From: Dendrobium chrysotoxum
Lineage: Eukaryota > Streptophyta > Magnoliopsida > Asparagales > Orchidaceae
Direction: 5' to 3'
Assembly (NCBI GenBank): GCA_019925795.1
Contig: CM034304.1
Span: 19,298,228 to 19,362,227 of the forward strand
DNA length: 64,000 nucleotides
The notes under the pieces: model-generated
Seen by the model: only the letters and a program-made list of their open reading frames with translations
The model's database searches: none
Told to the model about the DNA's origin: nothing
Made by a program: the position numbers and the translations under genes
Shown: one piece after another, positions 21,881 to 33,431 of the stretch
Layout: each line of letters starts with the position of its first letter
How positions within the stretch are numbered: the first letter of the stretch is position 1

Positions 21881-22633
21881 TTTGAAATATATTTTTTTAA
21901 ATGAAAATTTTGAATTGTAGCACCATGCCTTGCCGAAGAAGGAAGGGAGGAAGGGAAGGAAAGAGGGGAGAGAAAAAAAGAAAAAAAAAAATATTTTAGT
22001 CGCGAGATCGTTTCTCCATTTTTATGGAACTTACTCAACTTGTGATAGGTGACTGTAATCCTACTTTTATTTTTAAAGATTTTGATTTCAACCATTTGAT
22101 TCTCTCAAGAACTAATTTTATTATATATATATTTGAATTTATTGAACTTCTACTACATAATCTTTTATATGATATCGTACTTATTATTCTAAAGATTTTG
22201 GCTGTAATATTTCTAAATTTTAATAGGTAAATAGAATTTATTAAATTTTGTATGAATTTTCTTGAATAGAATTAAGTATTTTTATTTAAGCATATTATTA
22301 ATATAAGCATTTTAAATGAATATAGACATAGCTAGATAACGGTCATACCAAACGGAAGAAAAACAGAAAATTTCCTTTAGAGAAAAAGAAAACAAGCAAG
22401 TCATATCTTCCATATGTTTACTTGAATAAGTAAATGATTCAAATTTTACTCGATCAAAATTTGTAATGCTCACTCTTTGATATATATAAGAAATGTAGCA
22501 TGAACCTATTTTGCCACAACATTTCATTGCCTTCAAAAGATTAAAAGAAAACAACAAAATTTCTAAAATATATGAAATTATAATATTTAAAGATGAGCTA
22601 GGGTTAAAAAAAAATAGAATCTCAAAATTGTTT

Positions 22634-22706
<73 letters not shown>

Positions 22707-22936
22707 TAATTAAAAATAGCATACTTTATTTTATAAAAAATTAAAGTTGTTCACACTGGGAAGGAGGCCATACACAACTGTTAATACGTAGATCCACTGC
22801 AGTTAGAGTTATGTTTGGGACTTTTTAAATTTGAGAGCACTATTATAAACTAAATTTTATAAATAATCAACTTCTACTTTCCCCATAAAAAAAAAATATA
22901 TATAGTTTCAAAAAAATTACTCGTATTTTGACTATT
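21881..22936. other. AT-rich spacer with a TA microsatellite
   Basis: Open frames here (22024..22230, 22312..22722, 22511..22744) are driven by AT-rich sequence and by the TA run at 22639..22702 and match nothing. A purine-rich GAAGGGAGGAAGGG stretch lies near 21940. Confidence 0.55.
22639..22702. repeat. TA dinucleotide microsatellite
   Basis: About 64 bp of alternating TA. Confidence 0.95.
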
Positions 22937-23144
22937 TTAGGATTTATTTGGGACTCTCTTTTACTATTTCATTTTTCAAACTTAAATTACTATTTTGTTT
23001 GAATATTACTTTCTCATTTTTTTTTTTTAAATTTTTATGTTGAAAAGTTATTTTTTACAACTAAAATAGCTAAATTATTTTTCCCACAATAACTTCACAA
23101 TCAACATTAAGATACCATGCATCCATCTCAAAGAGACCCTAAAT
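22937..23144. repeat. Possible MITE-like element downstream of CHS
   Basis: Ends are imperfect inverted repeats: TTTAGGATTTATTTGGGA on the left and TTTAGGGTCTCTTTGAGA on the reverse complement of the right. The left end resembles the MITE-like element at 936..1067. No coding capacity. Lies 280 bp past the CHS polyadenylation signal. Confidence 0.4.
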
Positions 23145-23424
23145 TACAACTGTTCAAAATGATTTCGATTATTTTGATTAGTACAATTATTACTTTATAA
23201 CCTGCTCATCATGCATGCAACTCTCCATCAAATTATATTATCTCTTCCATTACAATTGATATGTTGCAACCATTTTTATATGATGAAATATAAATTTTAA
23301 TTAAAATTTCTAATTTAGAGCACTAAACATTTTCATCTAAATTAAACATATATTTTTATAAAATTATATAAATTTTTTTTTTTCCTTTTTTCAAACAAAC
23401 AACAAAAAAGCTTCATAAGACTTC

Positions 23425-23430
23425 TTTATT
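23425..23430 (-). terminator. Putative CHS polyadenylation signal
   Basis: The minus strand carries AATAAA about 195 nt downstream of the CHS stop codon, a plausible distance for a plant 3' UTR. Other AT-rich signals occur nearby, so the exact site is uncertain. Confidence 0.35.
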
Positions 23431-23621
23431 TAAAATAGAACCATGGCCACATATAACATAAAAGAAACACTATTAAGGTTTATAACAAATTGGTCGGCAT
23501 CCTTTCCCCACCACCCTTTATAGTTCCATCCAGTCCAGCCAATCATAATAATAATAATTATTATTATTAAAAAACATACAAAAGATCAAACTCCATTAAT
23601 CTTAACAAGCTCGTCGATCCA

Positions 23622-24625
23622 TCACACGGCACCAGCAATCGGAACGCTGCGTAGCACAACAGTTTCAACCGTAAGCCCCGGACCAAATCCGAACAGTACT
23701 CCCCACTCCAACCCCTCTCCCGTGGTAGCCTGCCCAGCCTCCGCCGACCTCCGCCTCATTTCATCAAGTATGAAAAGCACACACGCGCTGGACATATTCC
23801 CATACTCCGCAAGCACGTTTCTGCTGGCCGCAAGCTTCTCAGCCTCAAGTCCAAGCTTGATTTCCACTTGGTCGAGTATTGCCGGACCGCCCGGATGCGC
23901 AATCCAGAAGATCGAATTCCAGTCGTGAATACCAAGTGGCTTGAATGCCTCCACGAGACTCTTTTGAATGTTTTTAGAGATCAAGCCTGGGACGTCTTTC
24001 AGTAGGTGGAAGGTTAGTCCCATCTCGCGTAGATGGCCGTCTATAGCGCCCTCGGACTCCGGAAGGATGGTCTGGGAAGCCGACACAAGTTGGAAAAGCG
24101 GTCGTTCAGTAGTCAAGTCAGGGTCAGATCCAACTATAATAGCTGCAGCCCCATCGCCAAACAAAGCCTGCCCGACAAGAGAGTCGAGATGGGATTCGGA
24201 CGGGCCGCGGAACGTAACAGCTGTGATTTCTGAACAAACGACGAGAACTCGCGCGCCGGCGTTGTTCTCGGCTAGGTCTTTGGCAAGGCGAAGAACGGTG
24301 CCGCCGGCAAAGCAACCTTGTTGGTAAAGCATGATTCGGTTGACGGATGGGCGGAGGCCGAGGAGGCGAGTGAGTTGGTAGTCGGCACCGGGCATGTCTA
24401 TGCCGCTGGTGGTGCAGAAGATTAGATGAGTTATGCGAGATTTGGGCTGCCCCCATTCCTTTATGGCCCGGGCGGAGGCCTCTTTGGCGAGTTTCGGGAC
24501 TTCGGTTACTACTATGTCTTGTCTAGCGTCTAGTGATGGCGCCATGAACGCGCATATGTTTGGATTTTCCTTCAGAATTTCTTCTGTTAAGTACATGTAG
24601 CGCTTTTTGATCATCGATTTGTCAC
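23622..24625 (-). CDS. CHS: CHS exon 2 (rest of Cys62 to residue 395)
   Basis: The exon follows the acceptor TTCAG, whose AG lies at 24627..24626, and restores Cys62 followed by DKSMIKKRYMYLTEE. It encodes most of the thiolase fold, including Cys166, His305 and Asn338, and ends at TGA on the complement of 23622..23624 after ...RSVPIAGAV. The open frame continues upstream into the intron to 24698, but that part does not match the family and is removed by the splice. Confidence 0.96.
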
Positions 24626-26377
24626 CTGAAAATGTTTTTTTGTTATTTTTAATCAAAGAAATGACAGTTAACACAGTGTTAAGAAATAAATATAACAATG
24701 AATTTTTTTAAAGATAATATAATATATAAAAAATTGTATTATTTAATACTTTTCAGATCTACTCTTATAAAAATTTAAGTAGTTTTCTCGTAGTTTTTGT
24801 TTCGGATATTTAGATTAATTAAGTCAATTTTACACATATATCACATACATAAGATTTGAATTGAAGATCTTTTACTTGATAGCTAAAACTCTCAATCAAC
24901 AAATAAATTGAGCTGCACAATTTTCTCATTGAAATTAGCCAACAATCAAGGGTGGAACCAAGAAGAGCTACCTGAAATTTTCTTTTCTTAGAAAAATAAA
25001 CAATTGCTTACCCAAAAATCTTTTTTCTTGGAAAAATAAATATTTTAACTATTTTGTGCACCTTCAATAATATAGTTGCCTAGATTTTAAGAACAAATTT
25101 TCTTTACTATTCATATATAAGATTTTATATTTCACAATTTTATTTTACTCACTTTCAAAAGATAAGTTTTTTTCGTCCCTACCAATGATGGACATCTGAT
25201 AAAATTTTGGTGGGATAATAAGCACGTCAAACGCAGAATTTTATTATTATTATTATTATCTTTTGAATAAATTTGAATATTTTTGACCTTATTCTTTTTG
25301 TCCACTGCCGACGCAAGAAGGAACAAAAATTGGCCTTTTGCTCGGAAAAAAATGTATAATTTAATTTTTTGTTACGATAAATTTTAAATTCATTACTTTT
25401 TAAGGCAAAAAAATATAATTTTTTTATTAATTGTTAATATATTTTGTTTATAATAAAATAAATTTAATAATTTTAAAATTCAACTTGAATCAAACAAAAT
25501 ATTGAAATAAATAATTTTTCTTTTGCTATAAAAAAATTAGTTTGGATAGACCTACCAAATTTTTTCTAATAATACTTCTCAAATTCATTAAATTAGCTTC
25601 GAGATTCGTGCAATTATCTAATTCTTGCATCATCTCAACAACAAAAACTACAAATCTATATCCCGCTACGTAGGGTCAACTAAGTAAATTCTTTTTCTCC
25701 ATTATGTCTTATTAAAAATCGAATTCTCATTTAAATCTAATAAAAATATCATTTTTAATAACTTCTGATCAAATTTCTTTAGATCTACCTCTACCTTTTT
25801 AATAAAGACTGAATTTAATATATCTATTCATCTTATATGGTCATCACAAGATCAACATATTTATGTGATCAAACCATCTAAGACTATTCTCTCTAATTTT
25901 ATCTTTCATTGGAGCTACTCCAACCGTTTCATGTATACACTCATTTTGCATTTTATCTTATTAAATCTCCTCAAAATAAATTTAATAATTTCATGACTCA
26001 TCATAATCAAGCTTTATCAATATACTCTCATATAAATTTTATCATCATAATAACTACAAAATTATCCGCAGAAACTCTAAAATGAACACAATACACATTT
26101 TGATTATTAACCCGATCAAAATTATTATTATTTTTTTACTTTGTTTTTAATATTATATTGAAAAATAGAGAAACAAAAATAAGCATGGCTTACACATTCG
26201 TTTGAACTTCTCCTTGAGCTCAGTGAGATGCTCGCACTTGGTGATCCTGAAGTAGTAATCCGGATAGTCCGCCTGATACAAAGCGTTGGGCGGCGTCGAG
26301 GTTCCGATGGCGAGCACCGTCGCCGGCCCCTCCGCCCTCTGAGCTCTCCTGATCTCTTCCATTGCCGGCGGCGCCAT
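23622..26377 (-). CDS. CHS: Chalcone synthase gene, two exons (type III polyketide synthase)
   Basis: The gene encodes naringenin-chalcone synthase, which condenses one 4-coumaroyl-CoA with three malonyl-CoA at the entry of flavonoid and anthocyanin synthesis, normally as a cytosolic homodimer. Joining 26377..26194 to 24625..23622 gives 1188 nt, 395 residues plus TGA, the usual family length. The catalytic triad is visible as Cys166 (QQGCFAGGT), His305 (IAHPGGP) and Asn338 (YGNMSSACV). The gatekeepers Phe217 (ALFGDG) and Phe267 (TFHLLKD) and the alfalfa-CHS pocket residues Thr134, Ser135, Thr196, Thr199, Gly258 and Ser340 are all conserved, as is the C-terminal GFGPGLTVETVV loop. No residue points to a stilbene, curcumin or other diverged synthase, so genuine CHS is favoured (family knowledge; activity not shown). 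There is no frameshift or stop. The exons are much more GC-rich than the surroundings. Neighbours are all transposons. Confidence 0.96.
24626..26193 (-). other. CHS intron 1 (1568 bp) carrying an RTE fragment
   Basis: The intron is bounded by GTAAGC (starting at 26193) and TTCAG (ending at 24626) at the conserved CHS intron position. It is AT-rich, in sharp contrast to both exons. Part of its length comes from a 5'-truncated RTE retrotransposon at about 25635..25970. The rest has no recognisable feature. Confidence 0.9.
25635..25970 (-). mobile_element. 5'-truncated RTE retrotransposon in the CHS intron
   Basis: The reverse complement of this stretch aligns by eye with the 3' ends of the two other RTE copies in the window. 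Shared parts are the ...AGATTTAAATGAGAAT... block, the block ending in the GGGTCAGCT-type motif before the tail, and the terminal GTTGTTG-type tail (here CAACAAC on the plus strand at its left edge). It keeps only the end of the ORF2 coding region and the 3' tail, typical of aborted target-primed reverse transcription. It is in the same orientation as CHS, so it would be transcribed as part of the pre-mRNA intron. The upstream edge is uncertain and may reach about 26090. Confidence 0.75.
26194..26377 (-). CDS. CHS: CHS exon 1 (residues 1-61 plus first base of Cys62)
   Basis: The exon starts at the ATG on the complement of 26375..26377 and encodes the N-terminal helix region (MEEIRRAQRAEGPATVLAIG, then ...KEKFKRM). 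A second in-frame ATG, five codons on, could also be used; the first was chosen because the MAPPAMEEIRR style of N-terminus is common in plant CHS. The exon ends after the T of the Cys62 codon, with donor GTAAGC starting at 26193. This phase-1 split of the cysteine codon is the conserved position of the CHS intron. Confidence 0.95.
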
Positions 26378-26464
26378 TAAGTAACTCCCTCTCTATTTCC
26401 TCTCTCGCAAACCAGACAGCAGAGAGATCTGTCAGGCAGTGAGGAAGGCCAAGAGCGTGAGCAG

Positions 26465-26473
26465 CTATTTAAT
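26465..26473 (-). promoter_or_regulatory. Putative TATA box of CHS
   Basis: The minus strand reads ATTAAATAG, about 90 bp upstream of the CHS start codon, which would place transcription start near 26435..26440 and leave a 5' leader of roughly 60 nt. The leader is pyrimidine-rich, as is common for CHS. Inferred from position and composition only. Confidence 0.5.
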
Positions 26474-26530
26474 GGAATTGAAGCTGGGGAAGCGGGTGAG
26501 GAAATCTTAACCCGGTTTTAATAAAAATTT

Positions 26531-26537
26531 GGTAGGT
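26531..26537 (-). promoter_or_regulatory. MYB-recognition (MRE / H-box-like) element of CHS
   Basis: The minus strand reads ACCTACC, the core bound by R2R3-MYB regulators of phenylpropanoid genes and found in CHS promoters. It lies about 60 bp upstream of the putative TATA box and 21 bp from the ACGT element. A related CACCTA lies further upstream. Function is inferred from known CHS promoters. Confidence 0.55.
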
Positions 26538-26558
26538 CAGGCGGACGGTCGGATGTAT

Positions 26559-26570
26559 GCCACGTCGTCA
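26559..26570 (-). promoter_or_regulatory. ACGT-containing (ACE / G-box-like) element of CHS
   Basis: The minus strand reads TGACGACGTGGC, with the ACGT core at 26562..26565, a type bound by bZIP factors such as HY5. With the adjacent ACCTACC it resembles the light-regulatory unit (ACE plus MRE) known from CHS promoters. The pairing and close spacing support it; activity is inference. Confidence 0.55.
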
Positions 26571-26573
26571 TAG

Positions 26574-27885
26574 ACCGTTTGGTGGAGGACTAGGTGGAGG
26601 GACCGCCGCGTGGGTTTACCGGTCGTATGCGGTTAGTTGGAAACAAAGACTAAATGGGCCTCAGCTAATTGTGGAGCTGGATAGGGATAGGGCGAGTTGA
26701 GAAGGCCCGAGTAGTGTTTCGTTGCCGAATTAGGGTTAGTTTGGTTGATAGGTTTTTGTTCCGCTGCCTCATCTATGGGGTGATGACTGAACAAGCTGAT
26801 TGTCCTTGAGTAATGTCGTTTATGTTTATAGGAAGAATCTATCAATATCGAAGGCCAACATTACCTAATGCTTGCAAGACACGACTAATCCTTTTTTGAT
26901 CATTGAAACAAACCTTGAACAAGGCTTTGATTTCTAATTGGCCTAAACTCTTGTGGAATTGGCCTCTTTATCTCATGAGCATAATGAGAGGGATTCCAAT
27001 CATAGCATTATTGAGTAATTTTTCTAAATTTGCTAGGATGTTGTCAAGTTTTTAAGATCACAATCATATGATTATTTAAAGTATGTATAAATAAGACCAA
27101 GATTCAGAGGGGTGTATATATATATAGTCATCCAAGGTATTTCACACACGCCTAACACTAATTGCTAGCTTAAAGCACTTGCATTAGGTTTATGCAACGG
27201 GTCGTGTTCTAGTAATATATTAAGTCCCTATATGGATTCAGAATTTGGGTTATTCTTACTTAATTATAATATCATAAGTAGTCACCACAACTAATTACTT
27301 AACAATGAGGTCATTATAATATGATATAATAAGTCTCATTCTTTAATAATTAGATCAGCTTGAATTTAAACATAACCATCTATCCGAAATATAAAGCTTA
27401 AGAGAAAATAGATTTTCTGGACAACTCAAGTCTCCTAGCGCCATATATCTCCATTGTAGCACCCAAAAATCTTGACATCAATAATTATATAATGCATGTC
27501 CAAGATTACATATTATTTTTTGTTTAAATTTACCTTAATTCATTGACCTAATCTATTGATGGAGTCCTCCAAATTACATTGATTAGAAATTAATATAAAG
27601 CTAATATTTTGCATTAAATTCATCAAAATTAAGTATGCTCAACATCCCTATTTTAATACATTAATATATGCAGAAAGTCTATCTCAAAGTATTGAACACG
27701 TTATATTTCTCATGAGGTCTAAGTCCTACAATGGATTTTAAAAATATTTTAATTATTATCTAGATCTCATATTACTCAAACAAGGTAAAAGCTATCAATT
27801 ATAATTGAATATGGGAAAGAGAGGCTCAACTAAATAAAATATTTCTAAATATTTAAACTCACACACGACATTCATCATCACTTTA
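26574..27885. other. Upstream flank of CHS, no gene
   Basis: The first ~80 bp are moderately GC-rich (CACGCGG, CACCTAG, CCAAACGG on the minus strand) and may belong to the CHS promoter. Beyond about 26900 the sequence is AT-rich and holds no recognised coding region or repeat family. A 70-codon minus-strand frame (26633..26845) has no similarity. Confidence 0.5.
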
Positions 27886-28042
27886 CCCTAAGCGCCGCTT
27901 CAGGCGATTTTAGGGTTCTCCTCCCTCTCCCGTGTTCTCTCCGTCTCGGTGCCCTTTTTGCCGGCAAGATCTTATTTTGCTCCCTATTTTTTGTGTGCAG
28001 GTTGATGCTTTGGTCGTTCAGCCCTGTTAGGGCTTCAAAGGA

Positions 28043-29324
28043 ATGGCGGGGGCTTTATCCTCTACGCCTTGGGGGAACGTTTCCTCCCAGATGCAAAATA
28101 CGAAAAAATGTTTCTTTAGCTTGGAGTTTGGGGGGCCTTCTCCTCCTCAGTCGTGATCGTTTAAGGAGGTTCAATCTGATGCATCATCAAGTGATACCCT
28201 GCCCTCTTTAACTCAGTCTACGTTTAATGGTGTGCCGGCAGTTCTACTCTCGGATGAAGAAGTGTTAAAACTTGAATCTCCATTTCAATACTCTTGTTGG
28301 TAAATTTGGTCTGCGTAGGCCAAACCTCGATTTGATTCATGCTTTTTTTGGTAGCCTTAAACTTTTGGGTTTCTTTTCAGTTGGTTTGTTGGATTCCGAA
28401 CATGTTGCGATCCATCTCTCGAATGATTTAGATTATAGTCGTGTCTTTGCTCGTAGATCTTACTTTATTCTTAACTGTCGAATGCATATTTTGAAATGGA
28501 CACCTTTCTTTGATATTAGAGAAGAATCTTCCATTGTGCCAATTTGGATCTCACTTCCTAATCTTAGGCTCCACTTTTTTTATGCTAAAGTGTTACATGC
28601 CCTTGGCTCCATTTTCGAGCGTCCCCTGCAAACCGACCAGGCAACTGCGTCTAGAACCCGTCTGTCTGTGGCTAGGGTTTTAGTCGAAGTTGATATCACT
28701 AAGAAACATGCTAAAGAAGTTTGGGTCGGTTCTAAAGCCTTTGGTTACTTACAAAAAGTGGAATTTAAAAAAGTCCCTGATTTTTGTACTCATTGTAAAA
28801 CCCATGGGCATGCTGTTTCTGATTGTTTCAAATTACATCCGGATCTTAAAAATATTTTTAATCGATTGGTGGGGAAGGTGGTTTCTAATGCTGCAGATAC
28901 TAAAAATGAGAAATTTGATAACCAGATTCTTTTAAATCAGGTCAAGACCCCTCTCGAGGAAGGTGAAAAGCTTCCTAATTTCTTTGTCTCTATTGATTCC
29001 ATGCTTCAAAATAATAAAAATCCCTCTCTATCGCTTAATGTGGACACTAATGAAAAGGAGATTGTTATGGAGGAATGTGAAGAAGGGGAATTTATCCCCA
29101 GAAATATTTCAGGCCCTATCTCTGTGAATCATGTTAATAATCTTGATAAAGGGGATCCTATTTCATCATCTTCTTCTAACCCCTTTCATAGTGGTTCTAA
29201 AACTATTGATGAGGAAAGAGAATTTAAGGTGAATAAGAAGAAAACGAAAAATGGTAAAGCTCCTTTACCTGATACATCTCATTTTACTAGGGCTCAAACT
29301 TCTGCTAAAAGTTCCAATGATTAA
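28043..29324 (+). pseudogene. L1 ORF1 (DUF4283, CCHC zinc knuckle), broken
   Basis: The original start is probably the ATG at 28043 (MAGALSSTPWGNV...). The N-terminal part contains one in-frame TGA (after PPQS) and the block PAVLLSDEEVLKLESPF. A frameshift near 28300 leads into the 350-codon frame 28272..29324, which keeps the DUF4283 domain (VGKFGLRRPN...SVGLLDSEHVAIHL...WTPFFD...PIWISLP) and a zinc knuckle CTHCKTHGHAVSDC at about residues 171..184. A charged Lys/Glu/Ser-rich tail follows. Such ORF1 proteins bind element RNA. Its last codons overlap the ORF2 start by 8 nt. Confidence 0.85.
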
Positions 29325-29349
29325 AGCCCTTATTTGGAATGTGAGGGGT

Positions 29350-29352
<3 letters not shown>

Positions 29353-29382
<30 letters not shown>
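29353..29382 (+). repeat. G30 homopolymer in L1 ORF2
   Basis: Thirty consecutive G residues replacing the Gly-rich GIGG segment at the start of ORF2. It may be an expanded run or a base-calling or assembly artefact. Confidence 0.9.
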
Positions 29383-29386
<4 letters not shown>

Positions 29387-31028
29387 TAGAACAAGAGTCT
29401 GGAATTTATGTAGATAGCACAACATTCATCTGCTGGTTTTACTCGAACCTTTTATCTTTGCTGATAAACTAGCTTTTACTGCTTCTAGTTTGGGGTTTAA
29501 CATGATGTTTGCTATTGTTCTAATAAATTTTGGATTATGTGGAAAAGTCATTTTAACATCAACATTATATCAGATTTTCCCAAGTTGTTCATGTGCAAAT
29601 CTCCTTTTTAAATTTTAATTTTAATGCCTCTTTTGTTAATGCTACTTGTACTAGATTGGGTCGGCTTTCTCTTTGGGAACTTTTGTCAGATTTTGCTCTT
29701 AATTCTAATGGTCCTTGGTGTGTTGGTGGTGACTTCAATATTGTTTCCAATGCTAACGAGAGAATAGGGGGTAACCCCCCTAATAATTATGCTATGGAAG
29801 ATTTCAATTATATGATTTCTGATTGCAATTTACATGATATTGATTTTCTTTGTGGTGCGTTTACTTGGAGTAGAACAACTATGTGGCAAAGGCTTGATAG
29901 GATTCTTTTTAATAATGACTGGATAAGAGATTTTTCTATGACTCATGTTCAAAATTTAAGTAGGGCTTTGTCTGATCATGCTCCTTCACTTATGACCATA
30001 TGTGCTAATAAAACTAATGTTCCCTCGGTGTTTAAATTTCAAAATATGTGGTTAACGCATAAGGAGTTTATGAATGTGGTTTCTAATAATTGGCATGCCA
30101 CTATCTTTCCTGATAATAATATTAAGGGTATGCATCGTCTCTGGGCCAAATTGAATAGATTAAAATAGGTCCGTAGATGGTGGAACAAAAATATTTTCAA
30201 GAATATATTTTCTAATATTAAGGAAGCTGAAGATAAGCTGTTGGAGTTGGATAAGATTTATTTGGAGAATCTCATAAGTGACAATCTCTCTAATCTTGAT
30301 AACGCTAAAGTTACTCTTTTTCAGTTGCAAATCAGGAAGAGATCTTTTGGAGATAGAAGGCCTCTGCTAAAATTATTTTGGAGGGGGATAGGAATACCAG
30401 TTTTTTTTCATACTTTGGCCAATAAGAATAGAATTAGGAGCCATATCCATAAAATTGTTAATAATCAAGGGTGTGTTTATGATACGGAAGATTTAATTAT
30501 TACTTCTGGGGTGGAGCATTTTAGAGAGGTTTTTAATAACAATACTTATATTACCCCTATTACTAATCCCAATGTGATTCCTCGCTTTCTTAAGTGAGGA
30601 AGCTCACCCAACTTCCTATGGAAGATGAAATTGGGATGACGGTTAAAGACATGAATGGGGAGTCTATTGCTGGTCCTGATGGTTTCACTATTAAATTTTT
30701 TGTTAAAACTTGGGATATTATTAAGTTAGATGTGGTGGAGGCTGTGAAAGATTTTTTTGATGGAAATCCTTATCCTAAATTTTTCTCTTCTACTAATATT
30801 GTGTTAATTTCTAAAAAAGATTCTACCACCAACTGGAATGATTTTAGACCTATTAGTCTTTGTACTTTCTTTAATAAACTTGTTTCTAAAATTATTACTT
30901 CTAGATTGATGAACATCTTACTGATAATCATCTCTTTTAATCAAACAGGGTTTGTCAAAGGTAGGAGCATTTTTGATAATATTCTTTTGGCCCAAGAGAT
31001 TGTTCATGATATCAATGCTAAGGTTACC

Positions 31029-31043
31029 GGGGGGGGGGGGGGG
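31029..31043 (+). repeat. G15 homopolymer in L1 ORF2
   Basis: Fifteen consecutive G residues just before the reverse transcriptase LKLDITKAYD block; its length throws the downstream block out of frame. Confidence 0.9.
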
Positions 31044-33431
31044 ATCTCATTTTTAAACTGGATATCACTAAAGCTTATGATAATTTAAACTGGAAATTTA
31101 TTTACAATGTCATGTCTCTTTTGGTTTTAGTCAAGCTTTTATCATGCACATTAAGAATAGTATTGAAAATTATTATTTTTCTGTGATCATTAATGGTAGA
31201 AATCATGGCTTTTTCAATTCTGCTCACGGGCTAAGATAAGGAGATCCATTATAACCTTCTCTTTTTATTATTGCAGTGGAATATCTATCCAGAGGCCTTG
31301 AGGAGATTTATAAAAGGTATCCTACTCTCTATTTTCGTACTATTGGTGGCATCCTTATTACTCATCTTAGTTTTGCGGATGACTTTATAATTTTCTCGAT
31401 TGCTTCTATTAAAAATATTACAATTTTAGTGCAATTTCTGTCTCAGTTCCAAAATATGAGTGGGTTGTCCATTAACAAGGATAAGAGTAGTTTCATTTTT
31501 GGTAAGTCGGTGAATTATCATAGACTTAGTATTATCAAAAGAATTTATGGTTTTAACTCTACCTTGCTACCTATTAAATATTTAGGTACTCCTCTTTTTA
31601 AAGGAAGAAAGAGAAATCATCTGTTTGATAATATTTTTACGATGTTTCAAAGGAAACTCTTAAACTGGTCTTCTAACTTTCTTTCTTTTGGTGGTAGGTT
31701 GGTTTTGATTAAAAGTGTTTTAAACTCGATCCCTATTTTTATTTTCCACACTTTGCAACCATTCTCCACTACTTGTCTGAGAATGGAGAGAATGCACAAT
31801 AAATTTTTTTGGGGTTCAAAAAATAATCATTCTTGTATTAATTAGGCTTCTTGGAATAATGTTTGTGGGGTTTTCAATGAAGGGGCTTTAGGTTGCAAGA
31901 ATATTTTGGATACTATTCATGCTTTCTCATATAAATTATGATTTTTTTTTTTAGGGCTAATAACAGCTTGTGGGCTCAGTTTATGAATGTTAAATATTGC
32001 AAAAATCTTCATCCTTTGGTCTGCAACTATAAATCTTCTAACTCTTTCATTTGGAAAAGGCTTTGCAACATCAAATGGGAAGTTGGCAATTTATTCAATG
32101 GGGTCTTGATAAAGGTGATATATCTTTTTGGTAAGACAATTGGTTGGGTACTTATTCTATTGATAGTTATCATAATACTCATACTATTGATAATAGCAAG
32201 GTTCATACTTTTATTCAAAATGGTGCTTGGAATGTTAGTAAACTGTTGGAGGTTATCCCGGAGGAGATGATGGATAAAATTTTGCTTATTCCGTTACAAT
32301 TATAGTGCAACAATAAATTCTTTTTAATTTATCTTCTTATGGTAATTTTAATTTGAAAAAAGCTTGGGATGCTATTAGAATTAAAGGGGATGTCTCTCAA
32401 ATATTTACTTCAATTTGGCATAACAATATTCCTTTATCATATTCTATATTGGTGTGGAGATGTCTTAAAGGGTACCTTCCGGTCAATAATTTACTTTGGA
32501 GAAAAGGGTTTACGTTTCTAAGTGTCAATGTTGCTTTAATATTGAGAGTATTAACCATGTTTTCATTAATGGGGTTATTTCTCAAAGGTTTGGTGCCATT
32601 TTTTCAACTTGGCTGACAAAGGTATTATGAATGCTAATTGCGATGTTACATCCATTCTTAAACATTAGTTCACTAGCATTAAAGGTCACATCTACAATTT
32701 ACTACCGATTTTGATTATGTGATACCTTTGGAAGGCTAGAAATGATTCTAAGCATAATGAGATTAAGATGGATGCTAACCAAATTATTACTAATGTTAGA
32801 AATAAAATTGTACACTTTCAATCTATCAATCTTATTTCTATTAAAAACTTTAAAAATTGTCGTCATTTAGCTGCTCAACTTGGCATTCCTATTGATGGTG
32901 GGTTGGTGGAAAAAAATTGATTGTATTGTGAGGTGGTTCAAACCTTCCTCCCCTTATGTTAAACTGAATTCGGATGGTTCTGTTAGTACTACTTTTACGG
33001 GTATGGGTGGTATCATTTGTAATCATAATGGAGGGGTTATTGCTACCTTTTCTGGTCCGCTTAATTTTTGTACTGTCATTACTGCTGAGCTTATGAGTTT
33101 ATCTCATGGGTTGAATATCTATCATAGATTAGGCATTGAGCATGTGGCTATTGAGGTTGATGCTAAGCTTTTAATTCATATCATTCAAAATGAAGTGATT
33201 GGGCATCCTAATGATTTCTATATCATAAGAAAAATCAAGCATTCTCTCTCTACTCTTAACTACTCTATTTCTCATATCTTTCGAGAGGGAAATGCTTGTG
33301 CGAATTGGTTGGCTATATTTGGTTGTCACACTGATGTTTTATAGGAACTTGATGTTTCTAATCTTCCTTTTTTATTAAAAGGCTTGGTTAACCTAGACAA
33401 AAATGGCCTTCCTTATATTCGTAATGCTTAA

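Larger units (their letters stand above)
29317..33431 (+). pseudogene. L1 ORF2 (endonuclease, reverse transcriptase, RNase H), broken
   Basis: Starts at the ATG in ATGATTAA, overlapping the ORF1 stop, with IKALIWNVRGIGG, the beginning of the AP-type endonuclease. A G30 run (29353..29382) sits right there. Endonuclease motifs GGDFNIV, TW and SDHAP are visible to about 30000. Reverse transcriptase blocks follow: GPDGF (30673), DFRPISLC, FVKGRSI, LDITKAYDNLNW (31065, out of frame after a G15 run) and the catalytic LSFADD at about 31366. A C-terminal RNase H begins NSDGSV (32970) and includes AELMSL and FREGNACANWLA. After one TAG the frame ends GLPYIRNA, giving the original stop at 33431. Numerous stops and frameshifts. 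Confidence 0.88.

Noticed and set aside
24124..24456. Overlapping open frames in the CHS exon (for example 23722..23928, 23968..24327, 24033..24233, 24124..24456)
   Set aside because: They are shadows of the GC-rich CHS reading frame, with no similarity to known families.
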